Positions 1-6,869 of a stretch of 16,614 nucleotides of DNA are shown piece after piece. Where the stretch lies: assembly GCA_910584955.1 (NCBI GenBank), contig CAJUDC010000047.1:1-16614 (forward strand). Direction: 5' to 3'. Positions within the stretch are counted from its first letter, which is position 1, and each line of letters begins with the position of its first letter. A program made the translations under genes and the position numbers. The stretch comes from an uncultured Paraprevotella sp. Its GTDB lineage: Bacteria > Bacteroidota > Bacteroidia > Bacteroidales > Bacteroidaceae. The notes beneath the pieces were generated by a model. It ran no database searches, had not been told where the DNA came from, and saw only the letters and a list, made by a program, of their open reading frames with translations.

Positions 1-407
1 TCCGTCTGCTTGGCATCGATAGCCACTACGCAGACTTGCGAACCGAAATGCCGGACGATTTCGTCGATCAGGTCCGGTCGTTTCAAGGCGGCCGAATTCA
101 GGCTCACTTTATCGGCTCCGGCGTTCAGCAGGCGCTCTACATCGGCCAATTCGTTGATGCCTCCCCCCACCGTAAACGGGATTGAGATTTCTGCCGCCAC
201 CCGTCGTACCATCTCGGTGAATGTCTTTCGGCCTTCGTGACTGGCTGTGATGTCCAGATACACCAGTTCATCGGCTCCCTGCTCGCTGTAGGCTTTGCCC
301 AGTTCTACGGGATCGCCCGCTTGACGCAGGTTGACGAAGTTGGTTCCTTTTACCGTTTGTCCGTCTTTGACGTCCAGGCAGGGTATGATTCGTTTCGCTA
401 GTGCCAT
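1..407 (-). CDS. hisF: HisF, imidazole glycerol phosphate synthase cyclase subunit (C-terminus beyond window)
   Basis: HisF is the cyclase half of imidazole-glycerol-phosphate synthase. It takes ammonia made by HisH and turns PRFAR into imidazole glycerol phosphate and AICAR in histidine synthesis, in the cytosol. The reverse complement reads MALAKRIIPCLDVKDGQTVKG at the N-terminus, the standard HisF opening, and continues as a (beta/alpha)8 barrel with the phosphate-loop GGGI at residues 81-84. The two catalytic aspartates are visible at D12 (CLDVKDG) and D131 (VAIDAK). About 135 of the usual roughly 250 residues are present before the left edge cuts the gene. The ATG lies 8 bp after the hisA stop, with the purine-rich AAAGAAAAAG overlapping that junction, so it is co-transcribed with hisA and hisH. 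Identification is secure. Confidence 0.97.
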   Translation of the reverse strand, partial: MALAKRIIPCLDVKDGQTVKGTNFVNLRQAGDPVELGKAYSEQGADELVYLDITASHEGRKTFTEMVRRVAAEISIPFTVGGGINELADVERLLNAGADKVSLNSAALKRPDLIDEIVRHFGSQVCVVAIDAKQT

Positions 408-415
408 CTTTTTCT

Positions 416-1147
416 TTATTTGTCATTTGCAGCCCATTCGGCCAATTCCTGCAAGGATATGCGCCCTTCGTAAATGGCTTTTCCGAAAACTACGGCCGGG
501 ATGCCGTTTGTGTTTAATGCTTTTATATCGTCCAGACTGCTTACTCCTCCGCTGGCGATGAGGCGGCACTGCGGACATTCCTGCATGATGCGGGCGTAAA
601 GCTGCGTGGCGGGGCCTTGCAACATACCGTCCCGACTGATCTCCGTGCAAAGCACATGACGGACACCGGCTTGCAGATACTCCTTCAGGAAAGGAAGCAA
701 TTCCCGGGCGCTTTCTTCCTGCCATCCGTTGATGGATATTTTTCCGTCTTTCGTGTCGGCACCCAGTATGATCCGGTCGCTGCCGTATTGCTCCAGCCAT
801 TCCAGAAACAACTCGGGGGCGCTGACTGCCATACTGCCCACTGTTACCAGCGCCGCACCGCTGTTGAAAGCCGTTCGGATGTCTGCGTCGGTTTTGATAC
901 CTCCGCCAAAATCTACGGTCAGTGAGGTGGCGCCGGCTATCTGTTCCAATATGCGATGATTTACTATATGCCGCGAACGTGCGCCGTCCAGATCGACGAT
1001 GTGCAGGCGCTTGAATCCGTATGCTTCGAATTCCCGGGCCACAGCCAGAGGGTCTTCGTTATAAATCTTCCGGGTGGTGTAGTCACCTTTGGTCAGACGC
1101 ACGCATTTGCCGTCTATAATGTCGATAGCCGGGATCAGTTCTGTCAT
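416..1147 (-). CDS. hisA: HisA, phosphoribosylformimino-5-aminoimidazole carboxamide ribotide isomerase
   Basis: HisA carries out the Amadori-type isomerisation of ProFAR to PRFAR, the step just before the HisHF synthase. The 243-residue protein has the usual length and barrel signature: LIPAIDIIDGKCVRL at the N-terminus with catalytic D9, VDLDGA at 51-56, the phosphate-binding GGGI at 81-84, and the second catalytic aspartate D131 in ILGADTKDG. SGGVSS near residue 200 is the second phosphate-binding loop. The start overlaps the hisH stop by 4 bp (ATGA), which implies translational coupling. The stop is 8 bp before hisF. Nothing in the sequence suggests a bifunctional PriA-type enzyme, and the presence of an ordinary his operon argues for HisA. 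Confidence 0.97.
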   Translation of the reverse strand: MTELIPAIDIIDGKCVRLTKGDYTTRKIYNEDPLAVAREFEAYGFKRLHIVDLDGARSRHIVNHRILEQIAGATSLTVDFGGGIKTDADIRTAFNSGAALVTVGSMAVSAPELFLEWLEQYGSDRIILGADTKDGKISINGWQEESARELLPFLKEYLQAGVRHVLCTEISRDGMLQGPATQLYARIMQECPQCRLIASGGVSSLDDIKALNTNGIPAVVFGKAIYEGRISLQELAEWAANDK

Positions 1148-1740
1148 TCGTTTAAATCTAGAAAGTTCTGTAAAATCCGTTCTCCCAGGCTCCCGCTTTT
1201 TTCGGGATGAAACTGTGTGGCGAAAAAGTTGGCCTTTTGAAGCGCCGCACTGAAAGGAACGGTATAATGGGTTGTGGCTGCCGTATGAGGATTGACAGGC
1301 ACGTAAAAGCTATGTACGAAATAGACGAAACTTTCCGGTGCACAGCCCCGGAACAGGGGGCCCTGCATCTTTTCCAGCGTGTTCCAGCCCATGTGCGGCA
1401 CTTTGTCCTCATGCCGTTGCGGATGAAAGCGCACCACGTCTGCATCGAATATGCCCAGACAGTCCACGTCTCCTTCTTCCGAGTGACGGCACATGAGTTG
1501 TTGACCGATGCAGATGCCCAGCACCGGCTGCTTCAGGTTACGGATCAATTCGTCCAACCGGTGTTGGCGCAGATAAGTCATGGTGCTACGTGCTTCCCCC
1601 TGACCGGGGAAGAGAATCCTGTCGGCTCGCTGCAACTCTTCCGCATCGTCCGTCAGCACCGGTTCCACCCCTAGGCGTTTCAAGGCATGGATTACAGAAT
1701 AAATGTTTCCGGCGTTGTATTTCACGATAGCTACTTTCAT
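1144..1740 (-). CDS. hisH: HisH, glutamine amidotransferase subunit of imidazole glycerol phosphate synthase
   Basis: HisH hydrolyses glutamine and channels ammonia to HisF. The 198-residue protein starts MKVAIVKYNAGNIYSV, the family's typical opening, so I chose the ATG at 1740 over an upstream in-frame codon at 1785 that would add 15 unlikely residues and lie upstream of the -7 box. The class I glutaminase triad is complete: nucleophile C77 in GICIGQQLM, and H178 and E180 in QFHPEKSG. The oxyanion-side motif PGQGEA is at 45-50. It is the first gene of the visible his run, and a -7 promoter box sits 34 bp upstream of its start. It overlaps hisA by 4 bp. Confidence 0.97.
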   Translation of the reverse strand: MKVAIVKYNAGNIYSVIHALKRLGVEPVLTDDAEELQRADRILFPGQGEARSTMTYLRQHRLDELIRNLKQPVLGICIGQQLMCRHSEEGDVDCLGIFDADVVRFHPQRHEDKVPHMGWNTLEKMQGPLFRGCAPESFVYFVHSFYVPVNPHTAATTHYTVPFSAALQKANFFATQFHPEKSGSLGERILQNFLDLNE

Positions 1741-1773
1741 CAACCTGCGTTTATTTTGTAAATGATTCGGGCG

Positions 1774-1781
1774 CAAAGATA
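1774..1781 (-). promoter_or_regulatory. Bacteroidetes -7 promoter box for hisHAF
   Basis: On the minus strand this reads TATCTTTG, a match to the Bacteroidetes -7 consensus TAnnTTTG, placed 34 bp before the hisH ATG. I see no clear -33 TTTG at the usual spacing. It suggests that hisH is the first gene of its transcript, or at least that an internal promoter exists here. Confidence 0.7.
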
Positions 1782-1928
1782 GCAAAAATACCTCGAATGG
1801 CCACCGTTTACTAAAAAAATGTACACAGAGACGAGGTAAAATCCTGTCAGTAGGGATTCCGGAAGACGAGGGTTTTGAAATTCTTTGTATTTCTTATGGA
1901 CAAACGCCCGGTATGAGGAAAAAAGAAG

Positions 1929-1936
1929 TATTTTTG
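1929..1936 (+). promoter_or_regulatory. Bacteroidetes -7 promoter box for the lipoprotein gene
   Basis: TATTTTTG matches TAnnTTTG and lies 28 bp before the ATG at 1965. It is divergent from the hisH promoter, with about 150 bp between the two boxes. The implied transcript start falls close to the TTG at 1944, which argues against that codon being the translation start. Confidence 0.65.
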
Positions 1937-1964
1937 CAGCGATTTGATCAGGGACGAAACGACT

Positions 1965-2861
1965 ATGTGTAAGTGTATGGCAAAATTGTGGCGGGTGTTT
2001 GTGATAGGGAGTGTGATGTTCTCGGCTTGCTCTTCGGGGGTGAAACAGACCAAATGCGGGGATGCTGAGGTCGCCAGAAAAGAGGAACCGGCAAAGACGG
2101 AAGCAATGACGGCGGAGCCTGAAAGGCCCGGTGCCGTGTTGTCCTGCGAGGACGATACGACGGATTATCTGCATGCCTCCCTCCAGATGTACACCGTTTC
2201 TGTAGGAGATGCAGCGGCGGATACCGTGATACATTACCTTACCGGGCGTAAAATAGCCGTCGGGAGCCATCGGGGACGTAAGCTTTATTTGGAATTGGGA
2301 GAGTTTTGCGATGAGACGGTTTACCACGGCGGTAAGATCTATTGGGGAGACTCTTTGATTTATGCAACGGAAGCAGAGGTGGCGAATGACTGGCAGACTT
2401 GTCGGGTGTGTCATGTGTCCGGCGCCGATATTACTTATGTGCTCGTAATGATGAATGATCGTCCGAATCCCAATTATTGGCATATTGTGCGTATGGACGA
2501 TAGCTCAATCAGGTTGACGGATAATGTGTTGGCCGGAAACGATTATATCAAGGGCGGTCGTTATTTTCACGATAATGTGATCTGTGGCGATCTGGACGGT
2601 GACGGTATCATGGAAGTGGGCGGAAAAGAATGGACCGAGTACTGGGCGGATTCAATGATGTATCATCCTTGTTATATTTATAAGTTGGGCACTGAGCTGG
2701 TATTGGATGAAGTTTTGTCTGAGCGGGAGACGAGGGCCGCTTACGACAGTCTGTTCATCGGCCTTGACGACGGTGTGCCGGTATATAACCCGAACACGGC
2801 GCAACATGAAAACGATGCCCGGAAGCATCTCCAACCGGATGCGAAAGTCTTTCGCGAATAG
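1965..2861 (+). CDS. Unrecognised lipoprotein with a DxDxDG loop
   Basis: I do not recognise the family. The 298-residue product begins with a short basic region and a hydrophobic stretch ending in FSAC, a plausible lipobox with the lipidated cysteine at C22, so it is likely a membrane-anchored lipoprotein. A charged Lys/Glu/Pro linker follows to about residue 60. The remainder is predicted globular, with many short Trp/Tyr-containing stretches. GDLDGDGIMEVGG at 208-220 resembles the calcium-binding DxDxDG loops of FG-GAP and EF-hand-like proteins, with D209, D211, D213 and E217 as candidate ligands. Cysteines at about 115, 146, 149 and 207 could form disulfides after export. The ATG at 1965 was chosen because it follows the promoter box by a short leader; an ATG at 1977 is possible. 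It is transcribed divergently from hisH and appears to be a single-gene unit. Confidence 0.75.
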   Translation: MCKCMAKLWRVFVIGSVMFSACSSGVKQTKCGDAEVARKEEPAKTEAMTAEPERPGAVLSCEDDTTDYLHASLQMYTVSVGDAAADTVIHYLTGRKIAVGSHRGRKLYLELGEFCDETVYHGGKIYWGDSLIYATEAEVANDWQTCRVCHVSGADITYVLVMMNDRPNPNYWHIVRMDDSSIRLTDNVLAGNDYIKGGRYFHDNVICGDLDGDGIMEVGGKEWTEYWADSMMYHPCYIYKLGTELVLDEVLSERETRAAYDSLFIGLDDGVPVYNPNTAQHENDARKHLQPDAKVFRE

Positions 2862-3050
2862 TATGCACATCGTATATGCGCTATGCACGCTGTCGGCAAT
2901 TTTTTGGGGACTTCATTAAGTGAGAGGCGTAGCGGCGATTTCCGGTTGAGGAGATTCCTGTCGTATAGGCCGGGCACCGGAACACAAGAATACCGACAGC
3001 CTCATTCGGGAAAAACGGCACGGTGAGGCGGAAAAAACAGGGAAAATGCG

Positions 3051-3058
3051 TATTTTTG
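3051..3058 (+). promoter_or_regulatory. Bacteroidetes -7 promoter box for the prenyltransferase operon
   Basis: TATTTTTG matches TAnnTTTG and lies 54 bp before the ATG at 3113. It would drive the prenyltransferase and the coupled CPBP protease as a two-gene transcript ending at the hairpin near 4637-4690. Confidence 0.65.
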
Positions 3059-3112
3059 CGTCGATTTTAATTTTGTATGCCTTCAAGCATTGGAAGATTC
3101 AACTTGATTGAT

Positions 3113-4024
3113 ATGGAACAAAAAGAAAGAAAACAAAAACATTCGTTGAGAGAGTGGTTGCTGGCTACGCGTCCTTGGTCGTTCCCGGCCTCGGCTATGC
3201 CGGTGTTGGTTACGTTGGCCTATTTGTACTGGCGTGGAGAAGATGTAAACGGGTGGCACGGACTATGGGCGTTGTTGAACATCATCGTGTTTCATGCCGC
3301 CGGGAACACCTGGAGTGATTATGCCGATTATATGCGCGGAGTGGATACACCGGCATCGTATGGAGCCACCACGTTGGTGACAAAGCGGTTCGCTCCTGCG
3401 GAAATACGCCGCCTGTCGCTGGGTTTGCTGCTTTTGGGCGTATTGGGCGGGCTGTTGCTGGTATGGCGCACGGGGATACCTCTGCTTTGGATCGGGGCGG
3501 GCGGACTGGTATGTACGCTGCTTTATCCGCCGTTGAAGTATCGTGCTTTGGGGGATGCGGTTATCGCCGTCACCTATGGGTGGTTGCCCGTGTGGGGCAC
3601 TTCCTTTGTGGCGACGGGGCGGATGGATATGAGTACCCTTTTGCTGGCTGTTCCTGTGGGGATGATAACGGTGGCTATTCTTCATGCGAATAACACCCGC
3701 GACATCCGTACCGATGCGCGGGCGGCAATCACAACGCTGGCCATGAAAATCGGGGTGCGGAGTTCTGCCCGGTTGTATGCGTTCTGGATCGGCTTTCCGT
3801 TTGTTTTTGTTGTAGCCTGTGTCTGTCTGCGTCTTTTCCCGGCGTGGGCTTTGCTGGTGTTTGCGGCGTTGCCTCCGGCCTTATCGCACATCCGTACGAT
3901 GGATGCGGTGGATGCGGCTGACACGGCTTCCATTTCCCGTCTGGATGAGCGGACCGCGCAGTTGCAATTGCAATTCAGCCTGTTGTTTGTATTATCCTTC
4001 TTATTGGCGCATTGGGTGAGATGA
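3113..4024 (+). CDS. UbiA-family prenyltransferase, MenA-like
   Basis: UbiA-family enzymes move an isoprenoid chain from its diphosphate to an acceptor inside the membrane; MenA uses 1,4-dihydroxy-2-naphthoate in menaquinone synthesis. The 303-residue product has many hydrophobic segments and both aspartate motifs. The first is NTWSDYADYMRGVD at 65-78 (N65, D69, D72), matching MenA's N-x3-D-x2-D. The second is NNTRDIRTD at 193-201. LLYPPLKYRALGD at 136-148 also fits. The Gly-Lys that normally follows the second motif in MenA (NGKxTLA) is replaced by Ala-Ala (RAAITTLA). The start at 3113 gives the usual length; an in-frame ATG at 3077 would add 12 residues. The stop overlaps the next gene by 4 bp. 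The family is certain. MenA function is likely but not proved, so I give no gene symbol. Confidence 0.87.
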   Translation: MEQKERKQKHSLREWLLATRPWSFPASAMPVLVTLAYLYWRGEDVNGWHGLWALLNIIVFHAAGNTWSDYADYMRGVDTPASYGATTLVTKRFAPAEIRRLSLGLLLLGVLGGLLLVWRTGIPLLWIGAGGLVCTLLYPPLKYRALGDAVIAVTYGWLPVWGTSFVATGRMDMSTLLLAVPVGMITVAILHANNTRDIRTDARAAITTLAMKIGVRSSARLYAFWIGFPFVFVVACVCLRLFPAWALLVFAALPPALSHIRTMDAVDAADTASISRLDERTAQLQLQFSLLFVLSFLLAHWVR

Positions 4025-4635
4025 AGCAATTAGGTTTTTCTATCGTGTTGGCGGCCGTGCTGTGGACGCTGATGTTCCTGCCGCTTACGGCACCTTATCT
4101 TAATTTCTGGTGGGCCATGACCGGATCGGCTTTAGCCCTGTCGGTCTGTGCCACGCTTTTCCGTCCCCATTGGTATAAGCAAGTGCGGTGGGACTTTTCA
4201 AATATCCTGTATGGCTTGTTGCTTGCCGCAGGCCTGTGGGCGGTTTTCTGGTTGGGAGACAAAATCTCATCCTTGCTTTTTTCGTTCGCCCGTCCGCAAG
4301 TGGATCTGATTTACGGAATGAAAACGGGTGAATCGTCGTGGGTGCTGTCTGTTTTGATGTTGTTTTTGATAGGACCGTGCGAGGAGATCTTTTGGCGGGG
4401 CTATGTGCAACATACGCTTTCGTCGGTGTGGTCGGCCAACAAAGGATGGGTTGTTTCCACCTTATTATATACGCTGGTACATATCGGGTCCTGCAATTTC
4501 ATGTTGGTCATGGCAGCCGCTGTGGCCGGGTGTGTCTGGGGCACTTTTTACCGTTTCTTCCCCAATCGGTTGGCGGCTCTTATCCTGTCTCACGCTTTGT
4601 GGGATGCAGCAGTATTTATTTGGTTCCCCATATAG
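4021..4635 (+). CDS. CPBP (Abi/CAAX-type) intramembrane metalloprotease
   Basis: CPBP proteins are membrane-embedded metal-dependent proteases related to eukaryotic Rce1. Bacterial members have varied or unknown substrates. The 204-residue product is nearly all hydrophobic segments and carries the family motifs in order: EEIFWRG with E121, E122 and R126, LLYTLVH with H154, and SHALWD with H191 and D195. All expected catalytic or metal-binding positions are present, so it should be active. The ATG overlaps the prenyltransferase stop as ATGA, implying translational coupling and a linked role, although no substrate can be read from the sequence. The stop is followed one base later by a strong terminator hairpin. 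Confidence 0.88.
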   Translation: MKQLGFSIVLAAVLWTLMFLPLTAPYLNFWWAMTGSALALSVCATLFRPHWYKQVRWDFSNILYGLLLAAGLWAVFWLGDKISSLLFSFARPQVDLIYGMKTGESSWVLSVLMLFLIGPCEEIFWRGYVQHTLSSVWSANKGWVVSTLLYTLVHIGSCNFMLVMAAAVAGCVWGTFYRFFPNRLAALILSHALWDAAVFIWFPI

Positions 4636-4636
4636 A

Positions 4637-4690
4637 ACATTGTCCCCTGCCGGTATCTTTCACCGACAGGGGACAATGTATACTTTTTTT
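4637..4690 (+). terminator. Rho-independent terminator after the prenyltransferase-CPBP operon
   Basis: A perfect 13-bp inverted repeat (ACATTGTCCCCTG at 4637-4649, with its complement at 4667-4679) extends inward by four more pairs after one mismatch. A run of seven T follows at 4684-4690. The hairpin begins one base after the CPBP stop. Confidence 0.9.
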
Positions 4691-4691
4691 A

Positions 4692-4723
4692 CACAACGGA
4701 GCGCACGCATGCGCTCCGTTGTG
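4692..4723. terminator. Second hairpin in the convergent intergenic gap
   Basis: A perfect 14-bp inverted repeat (arms 4692-4705 and 4710-4723) with loop CGCA sits two bases after the T-run of the first terminator and three bases after the stop of the minus-strand gene. On the plus strand it is followed by GTATTATTTTTT, so it could act as a back-up terminator for the plus operon. On the minus strand it is followed by A-rich sequence, so for the small exported gene it may serve as a 3'-end stabiliser more than a classical terminator. Confidence 0.6.
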
Positions 4724-4726
4724 GTA

Positions 4727-5218
4727 TTATTTTTTCTCTTTTTGATATTCTATGGCTTGACAGGCCTTTTTCCAGTCGGTATTCAGGCTGAACGGTGTCA
4801 GATTGTCCTTATCGTCGATAAAACTTTCCGAGGTTTCGGTATCGTCGGTATCAAACAGCGGATTGCCCACACTGGCATTTACAGACATCAGAATGCACTC
4901 CTTGCGGGCCTTCTCCGTCTTGCTTTGTGCTTCAGTCAGGTCTTTGAAGAATTTGCCCAGGAAATCGCTCATGTAATAAGCTTGTTCGTCCAGGAATTTT
5001 ACATTCACGTCCGGTGTGGTCTTGACGGCCATGTGGCGTAAGTAGCGCAAGGCCGTACTTTTAAAGTGGTTTACTTTTACGCTTACGTCGTCCGCTTTCG
5101 GATCGTTAACCACCTGTTCGGCTTTGGTAAGCACTTCGTTATATAACTCTTGCGCCTGCACTTGGCCGATTCCCGCAGCCAACAAGACAGTCAGCATTAT
5201 CTTATTCATTCTTTTCAT
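4727..5218 (-). CDS. Small exported protein, conserved hypothetical
   Basis: I do not recognise a named family. The 163-residue product begins MKRMNKIMLTVLLAAGIGQVQAQ, a clear Sec signal peptide with probable cleavage after QVQA (residue 22). The mature part is hydrophilic and looks mainly alpha-helical, with repeated Lys/Glu/Ala helices such as SKTEKARKE and a conserved-looking aromatic patch (EQAYYMSDFLGKFFKDL). There is no cysteine in the likely active region and no catalytic motif. It probably acts in the periplasm. The ATG at 5218 follows AAAAAGAAAG; an ATG three codons later is possible. It has its own -7 box about 40 bp upstream and is a single-gene unit convergent with the CPBP operon. 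Confidence 0.8.
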   Translation of the reverse strand: MKRMNKIMLTVLLAAGIGQVQAQELYNEVLTKAEQVVNDPKADDVSVKVNHFKSTALRYLRHMAVKTTPDVNVKFLDEQAYYMSDFLGKFFKDLTEAQSKTEKARKECILMSVNASVGNPLFDTDDTETSESFIDDKDNLTPFSLNTDWKKACQAIEYQKEKK

Positions 5219-5258
5219 CTTTCTTTTTATGTTTTAGGGTTCTGTTTGATTGTCCTTG

Positions 5259-5266
5259 CAAATGTA
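5259..5266 (-). promoter_or_regulatory. Bacteroidetes -7 promoter box for the small exported protein
   Basis: Reads TACATTTG on the minus strand, matching TAnnTTTG, 40 bp before the ATG at 5218. It lies in the 94-bp gap after the ABC gene, so the small gene need not be read through from the upstream operon. Confidence 0.65.
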
Positions 5267-5312
5267 ACCAAAGTTTTTGTTTCCCTGTGATAAAGAAATA
5301 TTTTTTTACTAT

Positions 5313-6854
5313 TTACCTGTTCTTTTTAAGGAAAAGCCGGTGTGTGATTATACCAGGTAACTCATTTTCATAATGCGTCACCATGATCAGTGTCTTGCCG
5401 CACCGCTGGCAAAAGGTTGTAATAATGTCTTTCACCCGTTGCCGGTTGTTGCTGTCCAGTCCGTGCAAAGGCTCGTCCAAAATCAGCAGTTCAGGATCTT
5501 TCACAAAGGCGCGTGCCAACAGACACAAGCGCTGTTCGCCGCTGGAGAGTTGCAGGAAAGTCCGTTCGGCCAGTTCTCCCACACCGAACACTTTCATCCA
5601 TTCCCGGCAGATATGGGCCTGCTCGGGGCGCGGACGTGCATACAGCCCCACCGAATCGTTCATACCGCTGGCCACAATGTCGATGGCCGGAAGATCCTTT
5701 TGATAAGCTCTGTGCATTTCGGGACTTACGTAACCGATGCGTTTTTTTATTTCCCAGATGCTTTCGCCCGTTCCCCGTTTGTGTCCGAACAGTTCGATGT
5801 CGCAGGCATAAGCCTGGGGGTTGTCGGCACAGACCAGACTGAGCAAGGTGGATTTTCCGGCTCCGTTTTCACCGCTCAGCGCCCACATCTCGCCGCGTTT
5901 TACGCACCAGTCCAGCTCCTTCAGGATGGTACGATTGCCGTAGCGGATGCTCACCCGGTTGAATCGCAGTATCTCATTCGCTTCCTCAGCTTGCAGAGAG
6001 GCTGTGCTGTTTGCGGAGGCATACGGCAATTCGGCTATCCACTGCCGGTAAATGTCTTCCAGATGGGGCGGGGTGGAAAGGGAATGCGCGGACAGATAGG
6101 CTGCGCGGGTGGTTTTGGGACCGACGGAAAGCTGCTCCACCGGTATCACGTGGGTGATAAAGTCGGGTATATCGTCGGTTCTGGAAAGGACGAGTATCAC
6201 TTGCAGATCGGTTTCGGTGATCAGCGTTTGCAACAGGCCGGCCAGTTGGGTGCGGGTGGTGGCGTCCAGCCCGATAAACGGGTTGTCCATGATCAGCAGG
6301 CGCGGACCGGTAAGGAGGGTTTTCGTCAACTGGAACTTACGCAGTTCGCCGCTGGAGAGGGCGATGATGTACTTGTCCAGCAATGTGTCTAGATGAAACA
6401 GTTCGTACAGGCGGTGGCGCAAGGCGGCACGTTGCTGCCGCGCTTGTTCCTTGCCCGCCTCATCCAGCCCGAAGCCTACGTTCGTCTCCGCTGCCTGAAA
6501 AGCCTGTTCCAGCAACTGGCCGGCGGTGGGAGTGTTTTCGTCGATGTCGTGCTGGTTCCAGCGTTGTTGATAATAATAAGTACTGTCCCCGTCGCCGTAA
6601 GAATCGCGGAAGGAAATGTATTTGAGGTTTTCGCTTACCAGTTTTAGTGGCGAAGGAGCAAAGTTGTAGCGCACCTCGTTCATCAGCAGCGGATACCGTC
6701 CTGTCAATATGTCGATCAGTCGGGATTTGCCTGAGCCGTTGTCGCCGACAACGGCTATCTGTTCGCCGGTCGCAATGTCCAGTGTCACGGGGGCCTTCAT
6801 GCGGCGGAGCGGATGGCGGGTCACTCCGTTTGTTATTTCAATTATCTTTTGCAT
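5313..6854 (-). CDS. Stand-alone twin-domain ABC ATPase, ModF/PhrA-like
   Basis: The 513-residue protein carries two ABC ATPase domains and no membrane segment, the architecture of ModF-type proteins annotated as molybdate-linked ATPases, whose role is poorly defined. Domain 1 has Walker A GDNGSGKS (37-44) and signature LSSGE (166-170). Its Walker B reads LLIMDN (186-191), with Asn at the position of the catalytic Glu, and the switch-histidine position is Ser (S224 in LVLSRTDD). Domain 2 is canonical: Walker A GENGAGKS (328-335), signature LSSGE (436-440), Walker B LLILDE with E461, and H-loop H494. Only the second site therefore looks fully catalytic. It is the third gene of an operon behind DUF4286 and ruvC, 15 bp after the ruvC stop. 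No permease or binding protein is nearby, so a transport role is unsupported. Confidence 0.88.
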   Translation of the reverse strand: MQKIIEITNGVTRHPLRRMKAPVTLDIATGEQIAVVGDNGSGKSRLIDILTGRYPLLMNEVRYNFAPSPLKLVSENLKYISFRDSYGDGDSTYYYQQRWNQHDIDENTPTAGQLLEQAFQAAETNVGFGLDEAGKEQARQQRAALRHRLYELFHLDTLLDKYIIALSSGELRKFQLTKTLLTGPRLLIMDNPFIGLDATTRTQLAGLLQTLITETDLQVILVLSRTDDIPDFITHVIPVEQLSVGPKTTRAAYLSAHSLSTPPHLEDIYRQWIAELPYASANSTASLQAEEANEILRFNRVSIRYGNRTILKELDWCVKRGEMWALSGENGAGKSTLLSLVCADNPQAYACDIELFGHKRGTGESIWEIKKRIGYVSPEMHRAYQKDLPAIDIVASGMNDSVGLYARPRPEQAHICREWMKVFGVGELAERTFLQLSSGEQRLCLLARAFVKDPELLILDEPLHGLDSNNRQRVKDIITTFCQRCGKTLIMVTHYENELPGIITHRLFLKKNR

Positions 6855-6869
6855 TATTCCGGTTGGGCG

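Noticed and set aside
1818..1825. An additional TGTACA core in the hisH-lipoprotein intergenic region, considered as a further copy of the 22-bp repeat.
   Set aside because: It lacks the AAGG/CCTT flanks on one side and has no partner at 22 bp; a six-base palindrome is expected by chance in a window this long.
1944..1964. TTG at 1944 as the start of the lipoprotein gene.
   Set aside because: It falls at about the expected transcript start of the promoter at 1929-1936 and would add seven polar residues before the signal sequence; the ATG at 1965 fits better.
1740..2483. Open frame of about 247 codons on the minus strand opposite the lipoprotein gene.
   Set aside because: It runs through the hisH promoter region and reads as a His/Arg-rich shadow. 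The plus-strand frame has a promoter, a signal sequence and coherent composition.
2957..2999. Imperfect inverted repeat (CCTGTCGTAT with ATACCGACAG) upstream of the prenyltransferase, considered as a terminator or riboswitch stem.
   Set aside because: It has a bulge, a long loop and no T-run. It lies before the promoter box at 3051-3058, so it would not be in the prenyltransferase leader. No known riboswitch core is visible.
5373..6392. Long open frame on the plus strand antisense to the ABC ATPase gene (about 339 codons).
   Set aside because: The minus-strand frame encodes two clear ATPase domains with all expected motifs. The antisense frame has no recognisable motif, promoter box or ribosome site and is a by-product of GC-rich codon use.
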